From the NCBI RefSeq assembly GCF_037975245.1, contig NC_092569.1:1839501-1903500 (forward strand): a stretch of 64,000 bases of DNA, read 5' to 3'. The notes beneath the pieces were generated by a model. It saw nothing but the letters and a program-made list of their open reading frames with translations, was not told the DNA's origin and made no database searches. The DNA is from Apostichopus japonicus. Taxonomy: Eukaryota; Echinodermata; Holothuroidea; Aspidochirotida; Stichopodidae. Made by a program: the position numbers and the translations under genes. This document shows positions 1 to 12,790 of the stretch, piece by piece. How positions within the stretch are numbered: the first letter of the stretch is position 1; each line of letters starts with the position of its first letter.

Positions 1-883
1 TGCTAGCAAAATATCGGACTAGAATGTGACGTCATCGTCTGTCGAGATTTTTCACTGTCGCCGTCCACCCCCACTCCCCGTCCCTTAGTTTCCCTATACA
101 AATTGACCCTGGCATCCCAAATCAGGGTGGATTGTGCTCCCACCAGTTAAGCATTTCAGCCTCTCTTACCCACGCCTTCCCTTTCAGAGGCTTTCCCTCG
201 CCCCTGAGTCTAGGCAATTGATAATTCCCATTTAAGATGTAAATCGATAAACACTAGAAGCATCATAACCATTTATTCTTTCTTTTGTTGTAGCAGCTAT
301 TCCTTTATCTACCGGTAACGAATTTCGTGTTACCCGAACATACCTCACTTTTGAGGATACCCAGAAGTCTACTATACGGTTTATGAAATTGTTGATATGA
401 AAACAAAATAAACATTTGGACCTGTGCAGAATAAACATGTGAAAATACCACCTCTCAAGGAAAAGATTCACGGAAGATGGCTCTATTATATTGATGAACC
501 TGTTTCTGCAATCTAAACAGCGATAATCTAAGGCATGTAACCCTTTTGACCCATAACGTGTGTTGTACTACCGATGACAAAAGAAAAGTAGTTCCAGCGC
601 GTGGCGTGGCGCGCGACTCAGACGGCGATGCAACAGCTGTATGCAAATGAAGGCCGACAATGGGTACGTTGTTTAAGTATTGGGAGGTTTACGTGTAGGC
701 GGATAAACGGCATTGTTATGGAAAATCGATGTAAACAAAAGTTATAAGAATAGATGGGTAGCCGCGTGTGTGTCCTTTGTTCACATATTGCAAATATTTA
801 TTCAGAAGAAGACACTCAAATCTCGGTTTATGATGGACAGACGGTAGCACGAAGGTATTTTGACCGAAATATTTTACTTATAC
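1..883. other. Non-coding stretch, no gene seen
   Basis: No supported gene. It holds one perfect CRE palindrome TGACGTCA at 27-34 and a short CpG-rich pocket at about 596-632. Two overlapping minus-strand open frames (232-471 and 455-646) show no recognisable domain and are probably chance. Confidence 0.6.
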
Positions 884-1049
884 CATGGAGCTATAAACAG
901 ATATAACAATCCCACTGGGCCTCGGCCCAGTCTTTCTTCGCCCTACTAAGATGCAATTGCATTAGTCCGGGACGGTGACTATCAGATCTGTAAAATAAAT
1001 GAGAGGGTCTAAAAGCCATTTTGTTCAACTGTCTGTTTATAGCTCCATG
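884..1049. mobile_element. Small inverted-repeat element, MITE-like
   Basis: Two perfect 18-bp inverted arms, catggagctataaacaga at 884-901 and its reverse complement at 1032-1049, enclose 130 bp. Inside is a perfect hairpin at 914-931: arms ACTGGGCC and GGCCCAGT with a 2-nt loop. Size, terminal arms and lack of coding fit a miniature inverted-repeat transposable element or a foldback remnant. No clean target-site duplication was found, so the class is open. Confidence 0.45.
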
Positions 1050-3199
1050 CTTATACATATTATGTGCCTATATGCCTAATAGTATATACAGTCATGTTTT
1101 GACTACTTATCGCACGAAATCAAAGATGGGCATAGGATCCGAACATTCGTTTATTCGTCTATCATGCCACCCCCCCCCCCCCCAAATCACCGTTCACTCT
1201 AATTGTATAGATGTTACCAAATATTTACCAGCGATGTAGCTATCCCCTACTCCGTTTCGCTATCGTTATCTACCCCCTACTTAACTTCCCTCCGCCCCAC
1301 CCCACCCACCCCTCGCCCTTTCCTCCCTCCTACTCTGACTATACGGGGGTTTGACTTGGTTAATATGTTTATAAGGAAATAATGACGTAATCATATGACT
1401 TCACCGTTTCCTAATTTATTGATGAACCCCTTAATTCATGCCCGTCCAGTGCCCAGCCCTGATCCTTCGGTTGTGTTTCTGTGTGTAACCTATATGTACA
1501 ATGATGCACACTGGAGCGAAAAGATCGGAAGGACTTTTACTGAACGAAACTCGTCAGTTAATTCTAGTACCATTTGTAGTGCTCGAAGACACACAGCCTA
1601 TAGGCTACACATCAGGGCCGTATAACCTGGGTAATATCTCTAGGGAACAGCTGAGGAACATCGAGAAACATCATGTATCGTCCAAATGTTACATAGTGAT
1701 GCTTTTTGATGTGCGTATACTAGAACCTGTTTTATGAAACAAATTAGTGGGGTGAGGGCCATTTCCCAAAAGGGACCATCATGAGACTATCTAAGTGAAG
1801 CGCCACCATCGGTTGGCGCGTAGCGTAGGAAGAACATCTTTTAGCAAAAATGCCTCCCAGATTGCCATAAATGGCACTTCCCATGCCTTGTAAGTTGCAT
1901 TTAAACATTGTTCATTTTTGAGATCTCATGTTTTAGAAATTTACACTTCCAAAAGAAAAGGCATATAAGAAAAATTGTATTCGGTAAAATCACTTTGTAA
2001 AGGAAATATTTACTTTACGTTACTTTGTAAGCTCCGGTTTATTAATTGTTTACACTAGTAATTGAAGATATAAAAACACGCTGGGATATTCTGATGGTAG
2101 CCTATATAGCCATATTGGGATTTTAGGTGTTAAGTAATTGTTAGGTTTGTGTTATCATTATTTGTTTTACATGCCAAAAAGGGACCTGCTGGGGGGGGGG
2201 GGTGAGCTTAGTGGGTGGGCCGTGTAGGGGACTGGGGGACGCGGTCCCCTAGTAAGTGTGTTAAAAAAATATCCTGCCGTTTATACGTATCTTAGTTAAA
2301 ACATTGGGGCACTGATATAGGGGCTAACAATGAAACTGATAGGCCTTCATAAAACACATAGACTTATAGTTTCACAATAGATTGCTACAAGGTTCATGCA
2401 GGTTAAATGTTAGGTGCTGTCTACGTTTATTGTTATTCGTGAAAACCAACCAAAGGCACGGTCATCTCATCCACCATCATGCATAAACGTGAAGAGCCGT
2501 TAAAGCCTTGTGTTCTTTTTACTTGAAATGCCGTTCCTACAAATACGTGCCTAGAATCTTGACGTTGCACACTACTTACTAATGAATTCAGAGGAAATAC
2601 TATGAACATTTCGCTTAAACTAACTGAAATAGGGCATACTGTCCAGGTGTTCACATTGTGGTAGGCCTACTTTTTCATTTAGGAAGTGGATATCTCAGGG
2701 GGAGGCTGCCCCCGCCCCCCCCCCCGTTCCCCGCAGGCTACGGCCCTGTATAAGCCTACATTACTCTAACTAATGTACGCCTCTGCTATATAGCTTCTCG
2801 CATATCCTTTTACAGGCTCTTTGTTTTGGCTATGACACTAGTGTGTAAGACGCTTTGAACTTGGTATTCAAAAGTACTAACGTCAACATCATACCAAGGT
2901 AGGTACGTATATAGGCTATGCTAACGTTAATTTGAGCTATGCACTTGGCCCATGCTTTTATTGCTACTTCTACTTGCAGTAGTTCGGTGACCGTCAAGTC
3001 ATCAAGTACAATCAGTTCGCACAACTTAGGATCGCTATGAAAAGTTCTTCCTAGTCCTATTTATCTTGATCGCTGCTTTAAATCATGTCTATCGTATGTC
3101 TCCTATATCTGTGATGACCAAGTACGTAACGTTTCTGTCCAACGCTGGTTAGCCTTTCTTTCTATGTTGTTTTTGGTATTGGAACATAGGGCTAACTCT
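1050..3199. other. Non-coding stretch with C and G homopolymers
   Basis: No supported gene. Homopolymer runs lie at 1170-1183 (C), 2191-2202 (G) and 2715-2725 (C), with a pyrimidine-rich tract at about 1265-1330. Overlapping plus-strand frames at 1395-1625 and 1501-1737 have no recognisable domain and no splice or promoter context I could support. Confidence 0.55.
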
Positions 3200-3790
3200 A
3201 CACTAAGCTGTACGTTAGGCCTAGTCTAATATAGTTATATCTAGACTATGCCTAAACTAGCCTAGTACAAGTATAAGTAAGAATATTGACTGATTATGAT
3301 ACACAAGTGATAAACACTGGATATTTGAAGGATGAAGTGTACCAAGGCCTAATTATAGACCAATCCTAATTTAGGAATCTGAGGTTCAAACGTATTTTGT
3401 AATTTTAGGGTAGGCCTATATAGCCTGGGCCTATGTGATTTATGACCAATCGACAATGGGAGCTAACTAAGCAAGCCTAGCATATATGTAGGTATAATAG
3501 GACTAACTTAGTCTCAGTCCCAGCATAAGTTTGAATGGTTTGTAAGTTAGGCCTAATGTATATCTTCTATAAGGCCTCGTGCTGGGATGTGAACTTTCTA
3601 AACTAGCCTAGGCCTATCACACTGGCAGCTTATAGTTGTTACATGCATGTGGATTATAATCGAGGGTATACTTAGTTATATACTAGGCTAGGCATAACGT
3701 TGTGCTATTTGCAGACATACATGTGGATTAGCCGGGGGTAGACCTATACTATAGTTATAGGCTATAGGCCAAGCCTACACAATGTCAATG
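3200..3790. repeat. TAGGCCTA-rich low-complexity patch
   Basis: The palindromic core AGGCCT and relatives (taggcctata, agcctaggcc, ataggctatagg) recur many times in about 600 bp, for example near 3212, 3345, 3412, 3550, 3605 and 3765. There is no regular period, so this is a motif-enriched patch and not a tandem array. Similar words occur sporadically elsewhere in the window. Confidence 0.4.
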
Positions 3791-4507
3791 AACTTACAAA
3801 AGTTTTACCATGAATATCAAATTATTTAACTAATGATACATTCGTGTCTGTGGGAGGTGAGGGTGAATATATGTGAGGTATATTTTTTGTATAAATAAAA
3901 GTTGACTATTGCAGGAGCTTAGATTGACGGTGATTGTCTATAGTGACCAGACACACACCGTTCCAAAGGAAAGATCACAAAGGCGTGTAAACTAGTTGTC
4001 CAATTCAACAGAGGAAACCTGAAATCAAAGCAAGAACTGACATTTATTAATAAACTAGACCTATTAAAATATATACTTAGTTACAGAGTATTGAACATTT
4101 CTAATGGAAAGGTATCAGCTCCAGCAGAATGGGTCATTGTTAATCTTAGTAAATGGGATCAACACACCTAGTCACAGAACAAACACACTGCAAACAGGGT
4201 TTCTAGTTGTTAATCAATGCTTGTAATCGTACACATTTCATAAACCTCAGAAGTGATTGTAATAATTATATAATTATAACTCTACAGCTGTTAATATTTT
4301 TCAACTATTTTCAAATTGCCAATTACTCTGTAAACTGATAAGTTTTCTTTTATTTATTTACCCATTTATTTTTTAATTTTAAAGTCCAGGGATGGAACAG
4401 GCTTAATATTGCCACAGGTTCCTCCTCTCATCATTATGGCTGAAAAACATACATGTGAATATTCAATCTTTTACCTTTCACAGCTACGTAATCTTAATAA
4501 TTAATAT
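3791..4507. other. AT-rich non-coding stretch
   Basis: AT-rich sequence with poly(T)/TTTA tracts at about 4345-4380. No gene, RNA or ordered repeat was recognised. Confidence 0.5.
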
Positions 4508-4546
4508 ATATTAGCTTCAGTCTGTTGCTACGGTGATTAAGTTATA
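4508..4546 (+). repeat. Dispersed 38-bp repeat, copy 1 (X-box-like core)
   Basis: This segment around gttgctacggtgatta recurs at 5260-5297 with about 34 of 38 bases shared, in the same orientation and about 752 bp away. The core resembles an RFX X-box (established consensus: an imperfect palindrome of GTTGCC type). The two copies could be edges of a larger duplicated or mobile segment, but the sequence between them shows no other clear symmetry. Confidence 0.4.
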
Positions 4547-5259
4547 AATTCTAGTAGCATAAGGGGCCAATGGTACCTATTTCAATCACCTTTCAGCCTG
4601 GTTGAGAAGCCTACATGCCCTAATTGTGTCGTACTGTATTTTTCAGTGACGTGATGATCTTCGATCTAACCACTCATGCGCACCCTTTTCTACAGATTTT
4701 ACTTCCACACAAGTTCCTCTCTATTTATACGATATGTGGCTATAGAAGAATTGCAATGTGGGAATAATGTGTATGAGTAATTGGGACAAGAGCATACACA
4801 TAATGAACATCTAACTATAGTAGTGACTGAGCCCTTCATTCATATTACTACAGTAAAATAACTTTCACCTTAACAACTTGACACAGATGTTATATACTTT
4901 GTTGACATTCACCAGTCAATTATTTCGCTAAACGAATCCCTTACGGTGAGAACTTCTTTGACATTCTTTACCTTAAATTTGTCTTGAAGTACCTATAACC
5001 GCAGCCTCCACGGGGATACGGCGAATGCAACAATATTTGATTATATATAATGTAGCCGGTGGCATATGCAGAAGCAACGATCACAATAATAATAATAAAG
5101 ACAATAAAACACGCACTCTAATGTAACCGTCGCGTCCAGATGAAGCGTAAACAATTTACTATATATATACCAAAGCAGTCTCTCGCTTCAGTAAAGTCTT
5201 TACGTTCTGTTAACTTTATATACATCGTCTACGACCTTCGTCGTGATCTTAATGTATGT
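4547..5259. other. AT-rich interval between the 38-bp repeats
   Basis: AT-rich sequence with an AATAATAATAA tract at 5085-5098. No gene, RNA or further repeat was recognised between the two repeat copies. Confidence 0.45.
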
Positions 5260-5297
5260 ATATTAGCGTCCGTCTGTTGCTACGGTGATTAACTTAT
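5260..5297 (+). repeat. Dispersed 38-bp repeat, copy 2
   Basis: Second copy of the segment at 4508-4546, same orientation, differing at about four positions. It carries the same gttgctacggtgatta core. Confidence 0.4.
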
Positions 5298-6288
5298 GTA
5301 TAGATACACTATATATACTGTCTGCTGACAAATACACCGCAAAGAGACGCATTAGCATGAATGTGTCACTTTCTGGCATGATGTCATTCTTAATCATCTG
5401 ACGTTTTTTAACAGTGTACATTTAAACCTTGAACACATGGCTGAAAAAATATGCTCGTTTGATTTTAACTTTTTTTTTTTTTTTCATTCTTTAATGCTGA
5501 ATGATTTGGGCTTATGAAGAAAGGACCGTGGCTTTATACTTCTACGTATGGAAGTGTGCTGAAGATATTTATATATGTATATGTATAGGCTATGCTAAAA
5601 TGTAAGTGGTTTTGGTACAGATGTAGGTCGGTGTGCAGGGCGTATAGGAAGTCGTCTATACTTTAGTAGACATAGGCTATTCGATGAACACAGCGAGGTG
5701 ATTATACATAAAAGGTAAAAGTTAAAGATTGCATGTATAGTATCGTTAAGTTATCTCTATATTTCGGAAGCACTTAAGCATGAGCAGGATGAAGGCATGC
5801 CATGCATGCTAATGATAAAGGCAGCCTCAATTAGCTCGCCATGCACGCATAAAATAATCTTTATAGATCAATGTACAGTCAGTATAGTGACGCCGATTAG
5901 AAGTATTCGGGTCGTTTCGGTGATTCAGGGAGGGACCGGTTTCAAGTATGGGCCCGGGTGAAATATGGGAGAAATAATTATGTATTCTCTCTTTTTTTTT
6001 ATAATGCACTTTATGGAATGAAAAGGACTTCGAAAAGGGGTCGGTTGAAACCTGATTATAGTCGGTGATTTGGCAATATATCGACGCCCCGCCAAATGTA
6101 ATACATACACGCAGTAGCGATTATGCACACAATAATATATCATGTATACTCCACTGTCCAAGTATATAACGCAGTCTTGATGAAAAGTAACGGAAATTTA
6201 TCATACCAAGACATTGCAGCAAGTTATATGGTGAACTGCTTTCCTGTTTCTACAGCTTTCTGGTATTCAAAAGACAGAGAAAATATTT
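5298..6288. other. Non-coding stretch, no gene seen
   Basis: AT-rich sequence with a poly(T) run at about 5469-5484. Short open frames on both strands near 5827-6161 have no domain or conservation signal visible here. Confidence 0.5.
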
Positions 6289-6600
6289 ATAATAATAATA
6301 ATAATAATAATAATAATCAGCAGTTATTTTTACGACGCTTAAGCGACCACAAATGTGGGAGAAGCCCGCAAGGGCTTATGGATTACAACTTACACGTCGG
6401 GTGGCTTCCAAATCAACATTTTAACTCAAATTTGGAATCTTTTCAATTTAGAAAACCATTTCAGATGGGAAAACCGTAGATTGCTCTTGGATGAAAAACC
6501 CACCTTACTATGGCCCGGCCGGGAATCGAACCCCGAACCTCCCGATTACTAAGCCTCATTGCTTCAAATGCCACCGCCTTTATCCACTCGGCCACTACAC
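6289..6600 (-). repeat. tRNA-derived SINE, minus-strand copy
   Basis: Read on the minus strand, the element starts near 6600 with a tRNA-like head: A box TGGCCGAGTGG at 6584-6594 and B box GGTTCGATTCC at 6522-6532. A body of about 200 bp follows, ending in a (TTA)n tail (6290-6317 as AAT/TAA on the plus strand). The body matches the plus-strand element at 15396-15700 along its whole length. An internal Pol III promoter, a tRNA-unrelated body and a simple-repeat tail are the hallmarks of a SINE. Open frames across it (6123-6479, 6355-6552) are incidental. No clear TSD was found. Confidence 0.8.
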
Positions 6601-8995
6601 TAAGAAAAAAATAGCCTACAATTTGAGCGCGGTAATGTTGTTGCTTCATGAGGTCTTTTGAGAGTCCAGTTAAATTTTGTCATTGAAATTTGAAGAAATG
6701 CCCCCCCCCCCCCAATCCCACTTAAAACTATTCTAAAGCTGCAACAGATGCATACGGTGTAGTAATCCGTATAGTTGGATTCCAAACGCATGATTAACAG
6801 CGCATGATTCACTCTGTACCGTTTTTCGGAGAAATCAAAGCGACCCCTGTCCCATATTTACTTGTGCTGGTAAACTTTCGTATACGTTGCGGTATAGATA
6901 ATAACCCTTTCTATCGGTCGTAATATTTCAGCGAAATGTCCTCGTCCCCAACAGATTATCACATAATTAGTTTTTTTTATACATTGTATGTATGACTTGG
7001 TATGCGCTTACCAAGAGGAACGCTGATGAGGGTGAACATAAAAGCTAGTATATTGTGCAACGTATTAGTAGTAACCGGAATCAATGGTAAATGAACATAT
7101 GAGATGGAATAAGTGTGTGTGTTGGGGGGGGGGGGTCGGTGTGTGTGGGCGGGGGGTGTGGTGTGCCTGAAGGGGATCAACTTTGTACAGCTCGAACAGG
7201 ATCCCATCACTATACACAACTGAGTATGTGGGGGGGGGGGGACGGAGGGGAGGGATTATTTGGGAAGGGGAGGGAGAATTTGTGGGAAGGGGTGGTAGAC
7301 AGGGAATGGGAGGGTATCGTACAGAAATAATGATAACTGCTTCATCATAATGCCAAACATTTGTATAAACTATAGGACTACGCACGAGGGAACAAACAAC
7401 TGTATACAACAGATTCAACAACATTGTCAACATTATCCGCATCAATATGAACGAGAGAGTAAAGACATTAACAATATAGTAACATTATATACTCCTTAAC
7501 AGCTCAACAACGGGATTAATTACAACACCCGGAATAATGTCAACATATATAACCAAACATAATCTATTATAACCACATTAAGTGAACCTCAACAACAACA
7601 AATACTTGATTAAGTTAAGAATAAGTTCGCTTCCGATGCACTTGTTGGTTCTACGGTTTTCGGTTTGGGTTTTGTTTTTTAATGAATGTCTTTAAGATGT
7701 ATTTGCTCTGAGGTTCTCTTGTTGGTCTGTTCGAATCGTTTTGTTTGTGGTAAAACTATTGGTTACTTTTGTTACCTCGAAATTCAGGCTATCAACTGGC
7801 TAAAAATACAAAAAAACAACAACAAGAAAACACAAAATAAACCCCACAAAAAACAGAGGTTGATGGAGAGGAAGAGAAGGCGGCTGTGTGTGTAAATGCA
7901 CAGTGAGAGTTTGAGAGTCCTCTAGTTGGTGACAAAACTTACGATTCCGGTGAGCCGCTGGATATTCCCAAACGTCTTCAGTGTCCGAAGCTTGTCAATG
8001 GAGATCGAGTACGTTCATTTCAACACTAAGTCCATAGTACAATATAACCTTACATGTGTTCTGAGTATAGATTCTGGGGGGTGGAGTATTGCGGTGGGTC
8101 GTGGGGGCCTAATAATACACACCCATACACAATACGAACAGATAACCAAGTAAGTAGATGCAACCTTTTGAGTATTCAACACCAGCAAGGCACCACACCT
8201 TTACCATCAAACCCCAACACCTCTACGGGAGTAAATTCGTATTTGGTTATCATTGCTCGTATAGCTTGTGAGTTCATTAAAAAAAGAAGTAATAATTAAA
8301 AGAGAGTGATCGAGTGTAATGATAGTTGAAAGTTGAAATTCCCCAAAAATGAACATATATAGTACGGGTAAAAGCGTTATTATAGAGCGCCCTCAATTTA
8401 CTTTTCCCGCCAAAATGAGCTTGTGAAAAACGAAACGACGTTTGATATACATCTCTGATTTGTTTAGTGAAATTGAATATATCTACGCGGCTTCTTCGTT
8501 CGATGCAACTTATGTAAAGGGAAGAGAACTACCATCTTATATAGTAGCTCCCTGGTCTAGGGAATTTGGTATAAGAACGGGTTAATCATATTAAGGAACG
8601 CCAAATGTTTCTATTAACAACAAAAGTAGGAAAACCAAACTTGCAGGTGTACTACTAAGTCAAGATTGAAGTAGTTACGTACAGATAACTTGAAGCAGAA
8701 AATACACACATGCACACACTTACATAGCCTACACAAGTTAAATGACAATGGTTTTCTTTTTTGAAAGTATACTGAAAATACAGCTTCAAATCAAACAAAC
8801 GTCTGAATTTTAGGAGGATTATAGGTGGGAGTCGGCTAAGCCGGATTAAGCGGAGGGGTGCAATAGAAGAGGCAGGTCAACAACATATACAGCTTAATTG
8901 AGGCAATTTTATGTCTCACGCATCACGAAAAGGCTCCCTCCCTAACTTCAATTTATTAGGCTCGTCGGTCGAACATACACTACAGGTTGTCATAT
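6601..8995. other. Non-coding stretch with C run and GT/G-rich tract
   Basis: No supported gene. A C run lies at 6701-6713. A G-rich and GT-rich tract at about 7110-7310 has two long G runs and would give proline-rich or glycine-rich chance frames on either strand. A lone CTCCCTGGTCTAGGGA near 8549 resembles the dispersed hairpin family described elsewhere, but weakly. Confidence 0.5.
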
Positions 8996-11900
8996 ATAGT
9001 CCTCACAAGCTTTGAGAAGGGGGCGGGGGGGGGGTGAGAGGGGGGTTCTCAGTCGACGAATGACTAAGAAGCTTCTATATATTTTTCTTTCTATCCTGCA
9101 GATGAAATGAAGATAAAAAAGATGTTACGATGAAAAGGTATATTCCACACTTAACTTCTACCAGCTGCGCAACTTCTTCGAAAAGCCACCGTGTGAACAA
9201 GGTCAGTTTATTCATTTTGCTATTTTATTTTATGCTTTATTTTGCATCCATTTATTTGATATGGAGATAATTGGTGTTAACATCTGCTTTTTTAATCTGA
9301 AATCTCTACGAAATACTGTACACATTTTACGATATAGTACAAAAGCTGAGTGCTCACGGGGTGTTAACACTCTAGGGTTGCTCATTAAGAGAGTAACTAC
9401 CTTATCTAAGAGATTACAACACAATAGTACTTGGCCAAAGGAAGATTCTTTACTTTACGACAAAACCCGAGCGGCTTATCATTGTATTCGTTGGTACTGC
9501 AGATAACAGAACTTGCGAAATAAAGCAGATATCCTAATCGCATACACTATAATGTATATATATATATACGTACGATATACTCGCGTCAGCGTACCCCAAC
9601 AATTAGGATTATCAGCTGTTGTAGTTCCCACCCCGTTTGCATTATCACCCACATACCCGAATCAAAAGAAGCAACAATAGATTAAATAGGCTAATCTATT
9701 ATGGCGACGGGGGTGTGGACATTGACTCGAACAAGGAGGCATGCAACAGCTGTGGCAGACAATAATTATTGTGTACACAAGTCTGACGAAAAAGTGAATA
9801 TACGCGTAAATTCTAACTACGGGTTTTTAGTCTTTTAGTCAAAGAAAAGAAGCAAAGTAATGGTTCAATTGATTAGCAATTTGAGGAATTCAATGGGAAA
9901 AAAAGGTCGCCGGCTGCAGAGAACCTGCATGTGTTTTTTGTGATGAAATCAGATGCAGCAACATTTACAATATGTTACACATGAACTTGGAGAAGAGACA
10001 TGCAATTTAAATATGACAGTACAAATACATACTTTGTGAAGAGATGGGGAGAAGGATATTGGGGTGGGGATGTAACATGTATACTACCCTGTAAACCACG
10101 ATATGAGAGTAAAGTAAGATAAGACTTGTTGCCCACCCATGATATGGGGGTGTTCCTCCAATACCGAAAGTTATCCCCATTATGGTTCGGGCAGGGGAAG
10201 TGTATGTAGGGGAACAATAGCTCCGGTCCCGGGGTCAATAAGGAGGCCACGACAAATATTCTCATTTTCATAATATAAATGGAATTATGAACAATTATAA
10301 AAGGGGACCTATTGATATAATTGTCCCAGGGACCCAACATTTGGTTCAGACGCCACTGCTCTTATAGATAACATCGATCTAAATTATAAACGAGGATGTT
10401 TTTCTTCGTCGTAAGGCACCAGTGGTATCCACTATTCACCAAACATGACGATTAAACTTTGTTGGCTGTTGTAATTATGTTCCCTGATATAACGACGGAA
10501 CACTGCTTATAAAACAAGCCATTTCATTGCGTATATATATACCAAAGATGTTTACCTATAATTTATATATTTTTTTTTTATCTGTTGACCACAAATTTGG
10601 TGTAGCGATAAGCGACTAGAATATATAACCACAGTTTCAGATAAGTAAGATAAGTAAATATTTTGTTTATTGATCGATCTACACTGAAGGTATAAGAAAA
10701 ATCTCTGATAATTATTTATTAACTACGCAGCGTCTGATATGTTTAAGAACATAACATCTGTACACGACAGACTTTATCACTTGTTTTTGCTCCTCACCAC
10801 AAAACACTTGTTTGTGACAGTTAATGATGATGATTAATTATGGTTTAGTCTGGTGGAGGTTCGGGGCAATTTGGGAATTGGGGAGGGGGGGGGGCTCAAT
10901 TTTCAAGGGGCACGTGACTTTGAATTATTGAGGGCGTTTGTATGAGTCCAAACTATTTGAAACTTTCAAACAACTGTGCTATATAAGTGTTAGGAACACG
11001 ATATCAAGATGGAGTTTCCAACTCACAGTGTTGAATGGGGCCCTAATCTTCACATGAGTGACATATTGTCTACTATCGGCATATCACTTTAAAAGCTGTG
11101 CAATGAAGAAAGAATGAAAAAGAAATAGCCAATATATACCAACAAAGAACATGGAGAAAGAACAGAGCAGTCCTGATCAGAGAGGGGTGGGGGGGGGGGT
11201 GTGTCAAAAAGGGTGCCTGGAAAAAATATGGGATAGAAATAATTGTTTTCTCGTTTTCGTAATAAAAATTTGATTGCAAAAATGATGAAATCATTATAAG
11301 AAATGGGCTCGGCGAAATATGTTTCCTCGGGAATCCGACCCGTTGGAACAGACTCGAGAGTCACAAAGACAATAAATTCACCGTGAGACTCTTTGTACAT
11401 GATTATCATGTGTATATCATCTATGTTATTGTTGGTGACAACATGTTCTGTGCCATTTATCTCTCCGAACATATATATGTTGGAATGTTCAGGCGTCATT
11501 ATAAACATGACTGCCGACGAACATACTTATCGTTGACTCGTCATATCGTTCATAGTTCATACAGAACATACTTCATGTAAGCATAGAGAACACTAAAAAC
11601 AAACAATGTCTTTCGCTTACATTGAAAACCGCAACATTCTTGTAATATCTATACTAAGTTGAACATTGACGATATAAACTATATATCTTCGTAGTGGATG
11701 GGAGATAACATCTTAGAAGATATGTTACTGGCATCTAAGTGCATGGAAAGATATAGGGAATATATACCTCTTTGGTATTGGAGAGGGCAATGGGAGAGGG
11801 GGATGTGAGGGTAGGGGCGGCTATGTATCGTGAAATCACTCCCAACCAGAGCGTACTATAGGTTCATTTATATAACTGATATCTTAAACGTTAACAAAAA

Positions 11901-12215
11901 TTCGTGTCATAGAACGATTTGAGCGATGATAGCTGTGAGTTTTCGAATGACAGTGCAGTTCTTCGCATATTTGGTTTGCTATGGCCCAATGAACAACAAC
12001 GGTGCTTTTATACTTTACTTCAAACTATCTCCGTTGTGAGGAAGTAAGCTTGGTTGGTGGAGCTGAATAGACCACCGAATACCAATTCAAAGGAGTTTAG
12101 ACAAATATATAAATTTGGTTTGATATGTCAATCAATGGTGTATACGGCTTGTAGTTAAACGAATCCATATATGATACTGTAAAAGCGCGTCGACTTTAGT
12201 AGGTCGAATTTTAGC
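8996..12215. other. Non-coding stretch with several G runs
   Basis: No supported gene. G-rich runs lie near 9018-9035, 10884-10895 and 11186-11198. At 10351-10358 the sequence cgccactg, the reverse complement of a hAT-like CAGTGGCG end, occurs without a matching partner end. Minus-strand frames at 9975-10340 and 11089-11508 show no known domain. Confidence 0.5.
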
Positions 12216-12790
12216 ATTGATATATGTCACTGTCGAAGAATTCAAACTTGGATGATGCAGTTTTCTTTCCATATAGCTATTGAGGTTTTCAAGATATTCA
12301 CAAATTTAGACTAAACAGCCCAGTCGCTTTAATTGATGAACTTCACTTGTTTTTAAAAGGGTTATTTCTAAAAACTGACTGAGTGTTGTATAGAATTTTC
12401 TTTTATGAAGTTATAGCAGTGTAGTTTAATAGTCTATACGACGTATGAAAAGTTACAGTTTTACCTGAAGAGATCATTTAAAGGGAACCCCCCCCCCCCC
12501 TCATTGCAGTGTTTTAGTCTTGATATGTAACAGTCCAAGAGTACAAACTTGGATGTTGTAGTTATCTTTCTATAGTTATTGATGTTTTCTAGAGATTCAC
12601 ATTAGACTAGACAGCCCAGTCGCTTTTAATCGGTGAACTTCACTTGTTTAAAAGGGTAATTTCTCAAAAACTGAAGTATGGTATAGAATTACATTTATGG
12701 AGTTATAGCAGGTTAGTTTAATAGTCTACGAAATATAAAAGGAATTTTTTTTGACCTGAAGAGATTTTCTTAAAGGGGTCCTCATTGCAG
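12216..12790. repeat. Two-copy tandem duplication, about 0.3 kb per unit
   Basis: Two diverged copies lie head to tail, roughly 12216-12502 and 12515-12790. Landmarks recur with a spacing of about 296-301 bp: caaacttgga at 12243 and 12544, and cagcccagtcgctttt at 12316 and 12612. Both copies end near a cctcattgcagt motif. Several small indels and many substitutions show the duplication is not recent. A C run at 12488-12500 sits at the junction. Confidence 0.75.

Noticed and set aside
6123-6552. Frames of 118 and 65 residues, and the similar minus-strand frame at 15407-15646
   Set aside because: They are translations of the two SINE copies.
7065-7445. Proline-rich 126-residue minus-strand frame
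   Set aside because: It results from translating C-rich and G-rich runs.
10351-10358. hAT-like terminus cgccactg
   Set aside because: No matching opposite end or 8-bp duplication could be found.
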